A stretch of DNA of 64,000 nucleotides, taken from assembly GCF_003362805.1 (NCBI RefSeq), contig NZ_QNQT01000002.1, forward strand, positions 682,001 through 746,000. The letters run 5' to 3'. How positions within the stretch are numbered: the stretch's first letter is position 1; the number at the start of each line of letters is the position of its first letter. Positions 34,834-43,062 of this stretch are shown one piece after another. The DNA comes from Neobacillus piezotolerans. Its GTDB lineage: Bacteria > Bacillota > Bacilli > Bacillales > Cytobacillaceae. The translations under genes were made by a program, and so were the position numbers. Under the pieces are notes generated by a model, which had not been told where the DNA came from, searched no databases, and saw only the letters and a list, made by a program, of their open reading frames with translations.

Positions 34834-35175
34834 ATGATAAAGAAAGTAATTTTTACTTTAGTGGCAATAGCGATCATATTTTTCCTCTATCTTCATCAAG
34901 GGAGGACCCTGACCACGGGCGAAGCGATCGTTCGTGTAATGGAACAATCGCAAGATCCTCCAAAAGAATGGCAAAACTCTATACCAGAAAATGATTCTGA
35001 TTTGAAAGAAATTCCACCTGAACATATTCGGGCGGAACTAAAGCACCGGGAAGGATTTTGGAATGAATTTCTTAATAGAAAACAATGGGAAGTTACAATT
35101 AAATATGGAAGCAGCGAGCCAACAATCGTGCTGGATGCTGAACAGGGGAATTTATTGATCTTTATGGGCCGTTAA
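34834..35175 (+). CDS. small membrane-anchored or secreted protein, unknown
   Basis: A 113-residue protein with an N-terminal hydrophobic segment (IKKVIFTLVAIAIIFFLYLH) acting as signal or anchor. A soluble part ends WEVTIKYGSSEPTIVLDAEQ, whose strand pattern resembles PepSY-like folds (inference). AGAGGG precedes ATG 34834. No family is recognised. It begins a run of small exported proteins between 34.8 and 40.1 kb. Confidence 0.65.
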   Translation: MIKKVIFTLVAIAIIFFLYLHQGRTLTTGEAIVRVMEQSQDPPKEWQNSIPENDSDLKEIPPEHIRAELKHREGFWNEFLNRKQWEVTIKYGSSEPTIVLDAEQGNLLIFMGR

Positions 35176-35239
35176 ATTAATTTCAACGTGTAGCTTCAAG
35201 AATAAATTTATATTTATATAGAATTGGCGGTGATGAAGG

Positions 35240-35857
35240 ATGGAGCCTAAATGGCTGGAGTGGGCGAAACAGCTTCAATCGATTGCACAGGCCGGATTGA
35301 CATATTCCAAGGATGTTTATGATTTGGAGAGATTTGAAGAGATAAGGAAAATAAGCGTTGATATCATGGCCCATCACACTGGGGTGGATACAAATAAAAT
35401 TGCGGACTTATTCGCCAATGAAACGGGCTACGCCACACCAAAGGTTGATATTCGGGCTGTTGTTTTTAGGGAGAACAAAATTTTAATGGTCAAAGAAAAA
35501 ATGGATGGCGGCTGGTCGCTGCCAGGAGGCTGGGCTGACATCGGTTTAACTCCGAGTGAAGTAGCGGTCAAAGAAGTAAAGGAAGAATCAGGGTTTGATG
35601 TCAAAGTAGTAAGGCTAATCGGCGTCTTAGATAAGAAATGCCATCCGCATCCGCCATCGCCCTATCATACGTATAAACTTTTTTACAAATGCGAAATCAT
35701 AGGCGGGCAGCCAAAGGAAGGGATTGAAACAAGCGCGGTCGGGTTTTTTCCGGAAGATGGGCTGCCGCCGCTTTCAGTAGAAAGAAATACAGAATCCCAA
35801 ATTCAGCTAGCTTTTAAACACTTGCATTATCCGCAGGAACCCGTCTGGTTTGATTAA
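35240..35857 (+). CDS. NUDIX hydrolase with N-terminal helical domain
   Basis: A 205-residue protein. An N-terminal helical region (residues 1-65, WLEWAKQLQSIAQAGLTYSK) precedes a Nudix fold (68-195) with LPGGWADIGLTPSE and VKEVKEESGF as the Nudix box (Lys in place of the usual Arg). This is the NUDIX-with-N-terminal-domain subgroup also found in B. subtilis as YjhB. It hydrolyses a nucleoside diphosphate linked to another group; the substrate, possibly ADP-ribose-like, is unknown. GGTGATGAAGG precedes ATG 35240. Confidence 0.88.
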   Translation: MEPKWLEWAKQLQSIAQAGLTYSKDVYDLERFEEIRKISVDIMAHHTGVDTNKIADLFANETGYATPKVDIRAVVFRENKILMVKEKMDGGWSLPGGWADIGLTPSEVAVKEVKEESGFDVKVVRLIGVLDKKCHPHPPSPYHTYKLFYKCEIIGGQPKEGIETSAVGFFPEDGLPPLSVERNTESQIQLAFKHLHYPQEPVWFD

Positions 35858-35894
35858 AAATTGCCGCGTAATGAACTGATTATATGAAGAAGGG

Positions 35895-36446
35895 GTGTTT
35901 TTTATCAACTCCAGGAAGCTAATAAAATATGCCTTTGTTTTCCTTTTCGCCGCTTCTCTCAGTTTGAATTTTTACCAATATCAAAAAAACCTGGATTTTC
36001 AACAATCCTTGGGGGCGTCTTTTCAAAATACAGTTCGAAAAACCATTTTTCACCTGGATGATCCAGCTGGTTTTTGGCAGGAAGAACTGAAAAATGAAAA
36101 TGGAAATGTGGCATTAGAGAGGCATAGAGGAAAGTTGGAAGCAAACGCTGACAAGTTTAACGCCATGGGCGGGAACATGGGGGTTATGGGAGATCAGCTC
36201 CATTATTTATCAAAATTATACTGGAACCTCGCAATAGCAGTGAGTTCAGGTGCAGAGAATACTAGAGAGCTTAACGAACAAATTGAAGGCCATAGGAGTT
36301 TCATCACGGAAGCTTTGAAGGAAACGAATGATCATTTAGGGGAAGACGAAATGTTGTGGTTCAATGAATTATCCAATCCCGATTCCCAAACGTCCAAACA
36401 ATTTTGGGAAGAATTCAAAGCATTTGAAAGTGGATTGGAAAACTAG
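35895..36446 (+). CDS. exported helical protein, unknown
   Basis: A 183-residue protein with an N-terminal membrane anchor (about residues 8-27) and a helical extracytoplasmic region with acidic patches (EGHRSFITEALKETNDHLGE). GTG 35895 follows AAGAAGG. I do not recognise a family. The gene is 37 bp after the Nudix gene on the same strand. Confidence 0.6.
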   Translation: MFFINSRKLIKYAFVFLFAASLSLNFYQYQKNLDFQQSLGASFQNTVRKTIFHLDDPAGFWQEELKNENGNVALERHRGKLEANADKFNAMGGNMGVMGDQLHYLSKLYWNLAIAVSSGAENTRELNEQIEGHRSFITEALKETNDHLGEDEMLWFNELSNPDSQTSKQFWEEFKAFESGLEN

Positions 36447-36593
36447 CTTATATGGCTGACTGAATCCGTTAACAATGGATTTTTGTTTAGTCTGGCTGCT
36501 GGACTGGGCATAATTTAGATAATATAGTCCGGAATGCGTTCAATCTATGGTAAAGTAGAGAAGGTAAATTTTAAAAGTGAGAAGGTGAGCAGC

Positions 36594-36971
36594 ATGATTG
36601 AGGTAAAAACATCATCACTTAGTAATGGTGAATTCAATAGAGGCGTGTTTGCGACACGAGATATAAAAAAAGGGGAGCTATTGCACGAGGCGCCTGTCAT
36701 TGCTTATCCAAATGACCAGCATGAACATATAGAGAAAACCCTGCTTGCCGATTACGCTTTTGAGTATGGGATAAACCATTCCGCGATCCTCCTTGGGTAT
36801 GGGATGCTGTTCAACCATTCGTACGAACCGAATGCAACGTATGATATTAATTTTGATAACCACACATTCGAATTTTATGCTTACAGAGATATAAAAGCAG
36901 GGGATGAAATTCTTATCAATTATAATGGCGACGTTGATGACAAAGAGGAACTGTGGTTTAATAAGGAATAA
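36594..36971 (+). CDS. SET domain protein (putative protein-lysine methyltransferase)
   Basis: A 125-residue minimal SET domain: N-terminal RGVFATRDIKKGELLHEAP (SAM-binding loop), the MLFNHSYEPNATYD motif (N-H-S) and YRDIKAGDEILINYNG, the C-terminal catalytic Tyr region. It lacks the cysteine-rich pre- and post-SET parts of eukaryotic enzymes. It could methylate a bacterial protein; the target is unknown. ATG 36594 was chosen because GAGAAGGTGAG directly precedes it; the frame is open to 36534 without a ribosome site. Confidence 0.85.
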   Translation: MIEVKTSSLSNGEFNRGVFATRDIKKGELLHEAPVIAYPNDQHEHIEKTLLADYAFEYGINHSAILLGYGMLFNHSYEPNATYDINFDNHTFEFYAYRDIKAGDEILINYNGDVDDKEELWFNKE

Positions 36972-37001
36972 ATTTGTCCTGCCAGGTAAGGAGCAGAGAA
37001 T

Positions 37002-37211
37002 ATGAATAAACGATGGACAATTGATAAAATCAAGGAATTTGTTGAGAAAAATTCGGACAGCAAATTGCTGTCGACTGAATATCACGGTTTTTCGCAAAAG
37101 CTGCTATTTAAATGTCCATGCGGCAATAACTTTGAAAAAACATTTACCAAGTTTAAAAATAACCACCAGCGTAAATGTGACGTGTGCCAGCCGCCGAAAG
37201 TATCACGCTAA
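37002..37211 (+). CDS. small zinc-finger protein resembling endonuclease-associated DNA-binding domains
   Basis: A 69-residue basic protein with W-T-I-D-K-I-K-E-F at the start and two Cys pairs (FKCPCGNNF and RKCDVCQPP) separated by about 18 residues, which should bind one zinc ion. The layout resembles the short treble-clef modules repeated in phage and homing-endonuclease proteins, here standing alone. AAGGAGC precedes ATG 37002. It may be a relic of a larger protein or a stand-alone nucleic-acid-binding peptide. Confidence 0.6.
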   Translation: MNKRWTIDKIKEFVEKNSDSKLLSTEYHGFSQKLLFKCPCGNNFEKTFTKFKNNHQRKCDVCQPPKVSR

Positions 37212-37229
37212 CAAAATAGCCAGCACATA

Positions 37230-37266
37230 AAGCGCCGATTTCTATTGGAAATTGGCGCTGTTTTTA
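37230..37266 (+). terminator. terminator after the zinc-finger gene
   Basis: AGCGCCGATTTC-TATT-GGAAATTGGCGCT followed by GTTTTTATTTT. Confidence 0.85.
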
Positions 37267-37445
37267 TTTTATGAGACGAAAGTGGGGCAATCCATATACC
37301 GTTCTAAAGCCGGCTATTGAAGAGGCTATATAAAAACCTACTACAAAAATTACACAAATTTAACTATTGTCCCCAACAAAGAAGATTAAAGTTAAATAGA
37401 AAAGGGATTTTTTATTATTATTTCTAATTTTAGGAGATGGTTAAG

Positions 37446-38012
37446 ATGTTTGCTGGACATTTTGGAGTTGCTGCTGTAGTGAAAAGTAAAACCCCAGAAC
37501 TGCCAATTTGGTCGCTGTTGGTCAGCACTCAATTACTTGATATAGCCTTTATTCCATTCAATTTAGCCGGGAAGGAGTCAATCGAACCAATCGGCGATGG
37601 CGGCTACGCTCAGATGATGATTTATGCATTTTACACTCATTCTTTCATAGGAGCCATGTTGCTTTCCATTCTAGCCGGGTTCCTTGCTGTAGAATTTTGG
37701 GGCAAAAAATCAGGGGTGATAATTGGAACTGTAGCTTTTAGCCACTGGGTTTTAGATTTAATCGTTCATCGTCCCGATCTACCCATTCTCCCGGGAAACG
37801 CAGGCGGCCTCCCTCTCCTTGGTTTAGGATTATGGGATTCTGTTTTTATAAGCATCCTAATCGAACTTCTCTTGATTACAGCTGGGTCTTTTTATTATTT
37901 CAGACACGTACTCCAGTCTCCTGAACTTAGACACAGGGGAAAAGCCATTATAGCTGGTAGTTTAATGACCTTTTTTCTCTTTCTATCATTAGGCATTGAC
38001 GTTTTATCATAA
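37446..38012 (+). CDS. membrane protein, DUF457/YdjM-like membrane-bound hydrolase type
   Basis: A 188-residue protein with about five membrane segments. The N-terminus MFAGHFGVAAVVKSKTPELP and the later AFSHWVLDLIVHRPDLPI show the conserved GH and H-x3-D-x3-H-x-P-D pattern of DUF457/YdjM-type proteins, predicted metal-dependent hydrolases. Function is unproven. ATG 37446 is preferred to ATG 37437 because AGGAG lies at 37432. It follows a strong terminator, so it has its own promoter. Confidence 0.7.
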   Translation: MFAGHFGVAAVVKSKTPELPIWSLLVSTQLLDIAFIPFNLAGKESIEPIGDGGYAQMMIYAFYTHSFIGAMLLSILAGFLAVEFWGKKSGVIIGTVAFSHWVLDLIVHRPDLPILPGNAGGLPLLGLGLWDSVFISILIELLLITAGSFYYFRHVLQSPELRHRGKAIIAGSLMTFFLFLSLGIDVLS

Positions 38013-38234
38013 ATTAAAGTCATGATTCAATCCCAGAAAGTATTTCCAGTCTCAAAGGTGAATGTCCTCGAGTCTTAAGGATAATTACAGGATTTAAAAG
38101 GGATTCGGCATATTAAGAGTATAAAAAACGCGGGGATTAGACTCTTTGATTTTTTTCCAAGCTAACACGTGGCGGAAGGTTCGTCGTGAAATTTTTATCA
38201 GGCAACGGGAATACTACCCTCGGAGGTGGTAAGG

Positions 38235-38651
38235 TTGGTTAAGAAGGTAATTGTTTGCATTTTCCTAATGGGTTTTCTTTCTATACACACTTTAGCTCAA
38301 ACACACCGACAAATTGAAATATTCGATATCGCAAAGGGAAAGGTCGTTATGACGTCGCAGCCGAATCCCAAGGTAAATTTGGAAGTAGGGAAATACCTTG
38401 CTGGAATAAGCAGTGTTTATCCGAAATTAAATCCTGTTCCGAGGGAAGGCTTTATGATTAAAGTTCCTTTGGAACCGAGTGTGAGGGTGAAAACCCAACT
38501 GTTTACCGGGCCAGTGGAGGAAGTCATCATTATTTTCCCAGCTTATGAAAATCCGCACCTAATGTTTTTTGATGATAGAGGCAGGGCATTGGTGTTTAAC
38601 TTTAAAGGTGATGCAGCCAAATTGTTGGAGTTGTTAAACTTTAAGCCATAG
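38235..38651 (+). CDS. secreted protein, unknown
   Basis: A 138-residue protein with a signal peptide (VKKVIVCIFLMGFLSIHTLA, cleavage probably after LAQT). The mature beta-rich domain has NLEVGKYLAGISSVYPKLNP and GPVEEVIIIFPAYENPHLMF. No family is recognised. TTG 38235 was chosen from GGAGG at 38222-38226; an in-frame GTG at 38226 lies within the ribosome site. The 222-bp gap upstream shows no other gene. Confidence 0.65.
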   Translation: MVKKVIVCIFLMGFLSIHTLAQTHRQIEIFDIAKGKVVMTSQPNPKVNLEVGKYLAGISSVYPKLNPVPREGFMIKVPLEPSVRVKTQLFTGPVEEVIIIFPAYENPHLMFFDDRGRALVFNFKGDAAKLLELLNFKP

Positions 38652-38859
38652 GAATTTTCGCAAAAGGAGGAGAAGGTTTCGGTTTAGGGGATTCCATATA
38701 CGCCTCTGCACCGCTGTTTCACGAAGCCGATTTCTTATTCAGAATAAAATTTCCTTTAAAAACGAGTAAGGCTGTTTTTTGAAAAATGAATCCTTTAATC
38801 TATTCACACGTCTAATTCCTAAACAAGGTCTTTTTTAACGAAAAAGGGGAGTGAAGCAG

Positions 38860-39237
38860 GTGAAGAAGAGGGCTCTCGCAATAGGTATCGCAGGTTTGGC
38901 GGCAACCGTATTTTTTATTTTCTTTTTAAAAAAGGATGTCACTTACAAGGAAATATCGCTTTCGGAAAATGAAATAAACAGCATGTTGGCAAATTTCCCT
39001 TCAAGTGAAACCCCCTTTACAGGGATAGAAGAAAAAGGCATAAAGACCGAAGCCTTTATTGTAGGCCAGGCCGGGCAGCGGATTGAAATCGTATCGATTA
39101 GAAAATCCGATAATGTGGGAGTGGACATAATTTATAAAATGACAGACTCCACAGATCTCGATTCTAAAAGGGCAGTTAAAAAAGTTAGCTTCATGAATGC
39201 TTTGGGGAAACCTGTTGGATTTATAAAAGTGGATTGA
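38860..39237 (+). CDS. small exported protein, unknown
   Basis: A 125-residue protein with an N-terminal hydrophobic segment (ALAIGIAGLAATVFFIFFL) as anchor and a short soluble domain. GTG 38860 fits AGGGG at 38845; GTG 38851 would be too close. No family is recognised. It is one of several short membrane-tethered proteins in this stretch. Confidence 0.6.
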   Translation: MKKRALAIGIAGLAATVFFIFFLKKDVTYKEISLSENEINSMLANFPSSETPFTGIEEKGIKTEAFIVGQAGQRIEIVSIRKSDNVGVDIIYKMTDSTDLDSKRAVKKVSFMNALGKPVGFIKVD

Positions 39238-39387
39238 CGATGTCTACGGAGTTTTTCAAAAGAGCATAACCAGCCGTTTTTTTCTGCCGTGGAACAATGC
39301 GTTTGGGAAATTGGGGAAATCTGTAATGGATACAGACCATGTAATATGTCCGGTGGTTGAAGGAATTAAATGAATAAGCTTTTTCTT

Positions 39388-39418
39388 AAAACTCTTCCGA
39401 TCTAAGGGAGGGTTTTTC
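39388..39418 (+). terminator. terminator-like hairpin
   Basis: AAAACTCTTCC-GATCTAA-GGGAGGGTTTTT with two G-U pairs, 150 bp after the small exported-protein gene. Confidence 0.6.
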
Positions 39419-39506
39419 CATTATTTTAGTATATTTTTAAAATGGGCCAAAATGGTATACTCACCTTAATTTACAACCATTTTGAGATACGATTGGAGCG
39501 CGGCGG

Positions 39507-39716
39507 ATGGTTTGGCTTTTAGTATCATTGCTCGGATTAATCCTTATAGTAGGGGCGATTTTCTTTTTTGTTCATGAAGCAAAATCATTGGAAAATAAAG
39601 CAATGGGCACTTATTCGTTTCTCTTTGACTTGGTATTCTCTTTTATAGGCGGAGCCATTTTGCTCGGGCTGCTTTTGTTCATATTTGGACTTGCTAAGGC
39701 GGTGGAACTGTTGTGA
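39507..39716 (+). CDS. small two-helix membrane protein
   Basis: A 69-residue protein with two strongly hydrophobic helices (about 2-23 and 40-65) linked by a short charged loop. It overlaps the next gene by four bases (GTGA), so the two are co-translated. A GCGGCGG-type weak ribosome site precedes it. Function unknown. Confidence 0.6.
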   Translation: MVWLLVSLLGLILIVGAIFFFVHEAKSLENKAMGTYSFLFDLVFSFIGGAILLGLLLFIFGLAKAVELL

Positions 39717-40084
39717 GAATGAAAAAGTTCACTGTTTTCATTGTAATTTGTTTTGTTGCCATTGGTGGAATATACATTTGGTTTGAAAAACAGAATGATT
39801 TTTCAACTGAAAAGTGGATTGCTGAACCCTTTGAACGCGGGAAAATTGTTGATGATTTACTTACTTCCTACCAATTGGTTGGCATGACTAAACAGGAAAT
39901 AGTTAAGTTATTGGGTCCGGATGGTGAACCAACAGATTTGGGTCCAATAGGAAACAGGAACGACAATACCCTTGCGTATAATTTAGGGCCGGAGCCTGGT
40001 TTTATCAGTATCGATGATGCCTGGCTCGTCATTTATTTTGATGAAGATAATCGGGTTAGTGAGTATATAATGGCGACTGATTAG
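39713..40084 (+). CDS. membrane-anchored protein with SmpA/BamE-like pattern
   Basis: A 123-residue protein with an N-terminal anchor and a domain with the pattern SYQLVGMTKQEIVKLLGPDG ... AWLVIYFDEDNRVSEYIMA. This is the helix-helix-strand-strand order of SmpA/BamE-like (BLIP-like) folds: MTKxEIxxxLG then a late V-x-FD-x2-x-RV strand. The assignment is by pattern only. It is translationally coupled to the small membrane protein gene. Confidence 0.6.
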   Translation: MRMKKFTVFIVICFVAIGGIYIWFEKQNDFSTEKWIAEPFERGKIVDDLLTSYQLVGMTKQEIVKLLGPDGEPTDLGPIGNRNDNTLAYNLGPEPGFISIDDAWLVIYFDEDNRVSEYIMATD

Positions 40085-40147
40085 AGGAAGATATCAGCGA
40101 TTCTTTTGCATAATACTCATTGAGAGAAGTTGCATATAAAAAAATTT

Positions 40148-40170
40148 AAAGCACTTGAGGTGCTTTTTTT
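40148..40170 (+). terminator. terminator after the BamE-like gene
   Basis: AAAGCAC-TTGAG-GTGCTTTTTTT. Confidence 0.8.
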
Positions 40171-40276
40171 ATATGGAAAAATGTAGGTTGCTTAAAGGGA
40201 GACGGGAAGGAGATTGGGAGTTTGAACGAGAATTAATTGGAATAAAATCCTGCTAGGATAAAAGGAGAACCTTTTC

Positions 40277-41254
40277 ATGAAAGCGATGGTTTACGATAAA
40301 TACGGAACAACAGGGATTCTTAATTTGGCTGAGGTAGAAATACCTGTACCAAAGCACAATGAGGTATTGGTAAAAGTCCATGCAGTTTCCGTAAATTCCT
40401 GGGATTGGGATCTCCTGAGAGGTAAACCATTTCTGGCGCGCCTTGGGGGACTCTTCAAACCACAATATAAGATACTTGGTGCGGACATAGCCGGGATTGT
40501 TGAAGCAGTTGGAAGCGATGTAAATAGTCTTCAGATCGGTGATGAGGTATTCGGGGATATTTCCTGGTGTGGCTGGGGTGGATTTGCGGAATACGTTTGC
40601 GTTCGAGAAGAGGCACTGTCAGTGAAACCCGCTGGAATGACTTTCGAGGAAGCGGCCGCAATTCCTCAGGCGGGAGTCCTTGCCTTGCAGGGGCTCCGGG
40701 ATAAAGGCGGGATTCAAGCTGGCCAAAAGATTCTAATCAATGGGGCCGGCGGGGGAGTCGGGACATTTGCGCTGCAAATTGCCAAACTTTACGAAGCGGA
40801 AGTCACTTGTGTGGATAGTACTAAGAAATTGGCGGTGCTCAAGTCCCTTGGGGCAGACCATGTTATTGATTACACTCAAGAAGATTTCACCAAAAATGGA
40901 CAGTTGTACGACCTGATTCTGGATGTTGTGGGAACCCGGTCAATTTTTACATACAAGCGGGCATTAAACCCAAACGGTAAATATGTGATGGTCGGTGGAA
41001 CGCTTTATCTTATTTTACAGCTATTGTTCTTAGGGCCAGGGATTTCAAGATATGAAAGGAAGAAGTTGGGCATCCTGGTTCATAGGCCGAACAAAAAGGA
41101 CCAGGCCTTTTTAAAAGAGCTTTTCCTCGCAGGCAAGATAGCGCCGGTTATAGATAGACGATATTCTTTAAGCCAGGCGGAAGAAGCGATTCGTTACCTT
41201 GGTGAAGGCCACGCCCAGGGTAAAGTGATTGTTAGTGTAATAAATTCAGCATAG
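40277..41254 (+). CDS. NAD(P)-dependent alcohol dehydrogenase / quinone oxidoreductase (MDR family)
   Basis: A 325-residue medium-chain dehydrogenase. The GroES-like N-terminal half (VLVKVHAVSVNSWDWDLLRG, ILGADIAGIVEAVG) and the Rossmann half (INGAGGGVGTFALQIAKLY, then HVIDYTQEDF) match the zinc-independent quinone oxidoreductase group; the zinc-binding Cys/His set is absent. It probably reduces quinones or enals using NADPH. A paralogue of similar architecture lies at 55144-56097. Good AAAAGGAG ribosome site. A hairpin array follows its stop. Confidence 0.88.
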   Translation: MKAMVYDKYGTTGILNLAEVEIPVPKHNEVLVKVHAVSVNSWDWDLLRGKPFLARLGGLFKPQYKILGADIAGIVEAVGSDVNSLQIGDEVFGDISWCGWGGFAEYVCVREEALSVKPAGMTFEEAAAIPQAGVLALQGLRDKGGIQAGQKILINGAGGGVGTFALQIAKLYEAEVTCVDSTKKLAVLKSLGADHVIDYTQEDFTKNGQLYDLILDVVGTRSIFTYKRALNPNGKYVMVGGTLYLILQLLFLGPGISRYERKKLGILVHRPNKKDQAFLKELFLAGKIAPVIDRRYSLSQAEEAIRYLGEGHAQGKVIVSVINSA

Positions 41255-41273
41255 TCTGGTTTAAAATCCTCCT

Positions 41274-41562
41274 ATCTGACAAGCGCAGGGGAAAATCGAG
41301 GTACGGTTGTCAGAAAAGCCTCGGATATCTGACAAGCGCAGGCGGAAACCGGGTTGGCTTGTCAGAAAAGGCTCGGATATCTGACAAGCGGAGGGGAAAA
41401 CCGGGTAGGGTTGTCAGAAAAGCCTCGGATATCTGACAAGCGCAGGCGGAAACCGGGTTGGCTTGTCAGAAAAGGCTCGGATATCTGACAAGCGGAGGGG
41501 AAAACCGGGTAGGGTTGTCAGAAAAGGCTCGGATATCTGACAAGCGCAGGAGAAAACCCGTA
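41274..41562. repeat. tandem array of 52-bp hairpin units
   Basis: Five full units and one partial unit, starting at 41274, 41327, 41379, 41431, 41483 and 41535 (one step of 53 bp, then 52 bp). Each full unit contains TCTGACAAGC and, 20 or so bases on, GCTTGTCAGA or GGTTGTCAGA, forming a hairpin with a stem of up to 10 bp. Units alternate between types (CGCAGGCGGAAACC and CGGAGGGGAAAACC), so there is a 104-bp higher-order period. The array lies between two convergent genes. Confidence 0.9.
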
Positions 41563-41568
41563 AAGGAA

Positions 41569-41592
41569 GTCACTCAAACCCCGTTGAGTGAC
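41569..41592. terminator. hairpin next to the repeat array
   Basis: GTCACTCAA-ACCCCG-TTGAGTGAC, a perfect 9-bp stem seven bases before the stop of the convergent kinase gene. No T run follows on either strand. Confidence 0.5.
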
Positions 41593-41599
41593 ACCCTAG

Positions 41600-42706
41600 T
41601 CAACTATGATTTTCTCTTCTATACTCCTTCACGAGTTCGTAAATGGTTTCAGGGTTTAAAAAAGGCGAAATTGATTTTTCTGTTTGTAGGGCAAGTGCGG
41701 ATCCAGCGAGGCCTAATTGACAGGCGTCCAGCAATGATTTGCCATTCATAAGTCCGTATATTGTGCATGAACCAAAGGCTTCACCCGCTCCAGTTACATC
41801 AACCACTTCCCTTTGGAAAGCTGGCAGATGTCCGGATTCCTCCACTGAGTCGTAATAGACCCCCTGATCACCGAGTGTGATAATCACTTTTTCAACCCCG
41901 CGTTGCCTTATTTTTTCACAAGCGGTTTGGCAATCGTTAATTGAGTCAATTTTAATTCCAGAAAGGACTTCCGCTTCTTCCTGGTTTGGCAGCATTAGCG
42001 CGACTCCGTCAAGGCGAAAAGGAAGTTTTTGCGCCTTGGCCGTGGAGACTGGGTCAATGTACAGAGAAATGTTTTCGTCCTTGCAGCGTTTAATCAGGTA
42101 GCTAATACAATCACTCGGAATGTTCGTATCCAAATAAACTGCTTGCGAAGCAGCGATATGGGACCATTTTTCCTCGAACATGGAAATGGTCAATTTTTCG
42201 TATATATTCATGTCGGCCATTGAGACAATGCTTTCACCATCAATATCCAATAAAGTGGTAAAGGTACCCGTCCGTTCAGTAGGGAGCACCCATACTTGGC
42301 TGACATCGACTCCCTGGCCCTTTGTTTCCTTCAGGATCCAATTTCCTTCCTTATCATCCCCGACACAAGTCATGAGAGATACGCTCACGCCGAGCCGGCT
42401 TAAATTTTCCGCAAAATTACGCGCCACCCCGCCAACAGCCTCCGTTATTTTGACCGGATTGGAAGAATACAATCGCACTTTCTTATCCGTTCGTGCTTTC
42501 CGGTCCGTGTTCGCCCCTCCAATGCAAATAATCGATGATTCTTCCCTAAGAATATAGCCTCGCCCCTTAATCTCCCCGCGTCTGGTCAGGCTGCTAATAT
42601 AATTGGCGACGGCTGGGCGTGACAAGCCGACAATGCTTGATATCTCCTGCTGGGAAATGAAAGGATTCATTCTTATCAAATCCAAGATTTGCTTTTCTTT
42701 ATCCAT
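41600..42706 (-). CDS. HTH-PfkB carbohydrate kinase, pseudouridine-kinase-like, with altered catalytic residue
   Basis: A 368-residue protein: N-terminal winged HTH (residues 1-55, MNPFISQQEISSIVGLSRPA) joined to a PfkB kinase (ICIGGANTDRKARTDKKV, then VGGVARNFAENLSRLG). This is the PsuK/YeiC layout. The second PfkB signature reads DVTGAGEAFGS: Glu309 replaces the Asp that acts as catalytic base in almost all PfkB kinases. It may be weak, changed in substrate or only regulatory. ATG 42706 follows GGGGGGACC. It is divergent from a normal homologue at 43218. Confidence 0.85.
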   Translation of the reverse strand: MDKEKQILDLIRMNPFISQQEISSIVGLSRPAVANYISSLTRRGEIKGRGYILREESSIICIGGANTDRKARTDKKVRLYSSNPVKITEAVGGVARNFAENLSRLGVSVSLMTCVGDDKEGNWILKETKGQGVDVSQVWVLPTERTGTFTTLLDIDGESIVSMADMNIYEKLTISMFEEKWSHIAASQAVYLDTNIPSDCISYLIKRCKDENISLYIDPVSTAKAQKLPFRLDGVALMLPNQEEAEVLSGIKIDSINDCQTACEKIRQRGVEKVIITLGDQGVYYDSVEESGHLPAFQREVVDVTGAGEAFGSCTIYGLMNGKSLLDACQLGLAGSALALQTEKSISPFLNPETIYELVKEYRRENHS

Positions 42707-43062
42707 CGAGGTCCCCCCTTTCTCTTCTCTTTTAAACAATAGATTATTCTATAAACGGAAGTTTGTAAACGCTTAATTTTACAAGGATTAACAACATATG
42801 TGCAATTTAGCCATACAGGATGGACGAATTTTTTTTAAAAAAACCTGCAAAACTTAGTCAGATTTCCGTTCTCTTGGCAAAATAAATTATACGCCATCGA
42901 AAATGGAGAGACAAACGGTAGTCCATTTCTCTGAAGCTGGACAAATAGCAAATTTGGTTTTTTTTTTAAACCACAAAATCATCACTTGAATTTATTGCTG
43001 AATAAATGATTAGTTGAGGTTGAATAATAAAATGTATTTACCAAGTTGGAGACAGGCTAGTA
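42707..43062. other. divergent intergenic region between two HTH-PfkB kinase genes
   Basis: About 350 bp, AT-rich, no ORF. TGTAAACGCTTAAT at 42764-42777 is a partial cre match upstream of the minus-strand kinase. Long T and A tracts occur near 42829-42843 and 42957-42970. No clear promoter can be assigned to the minus-strand gene. Confidence 0.4.

Noticed and set aside
37021-37230. Second 69-residue ORF overlapping the zinc-finger gene
   Set aside because: Shifted frame of the same bases; it loses the paired Cys motifs and has no ribosome site.
41274-41562. CRISPR array
   Set aside because: Repeats are contiguous, and the whole 52-bp unit, not only part of it, is conserved. There are no unique spacers and no cas genes.
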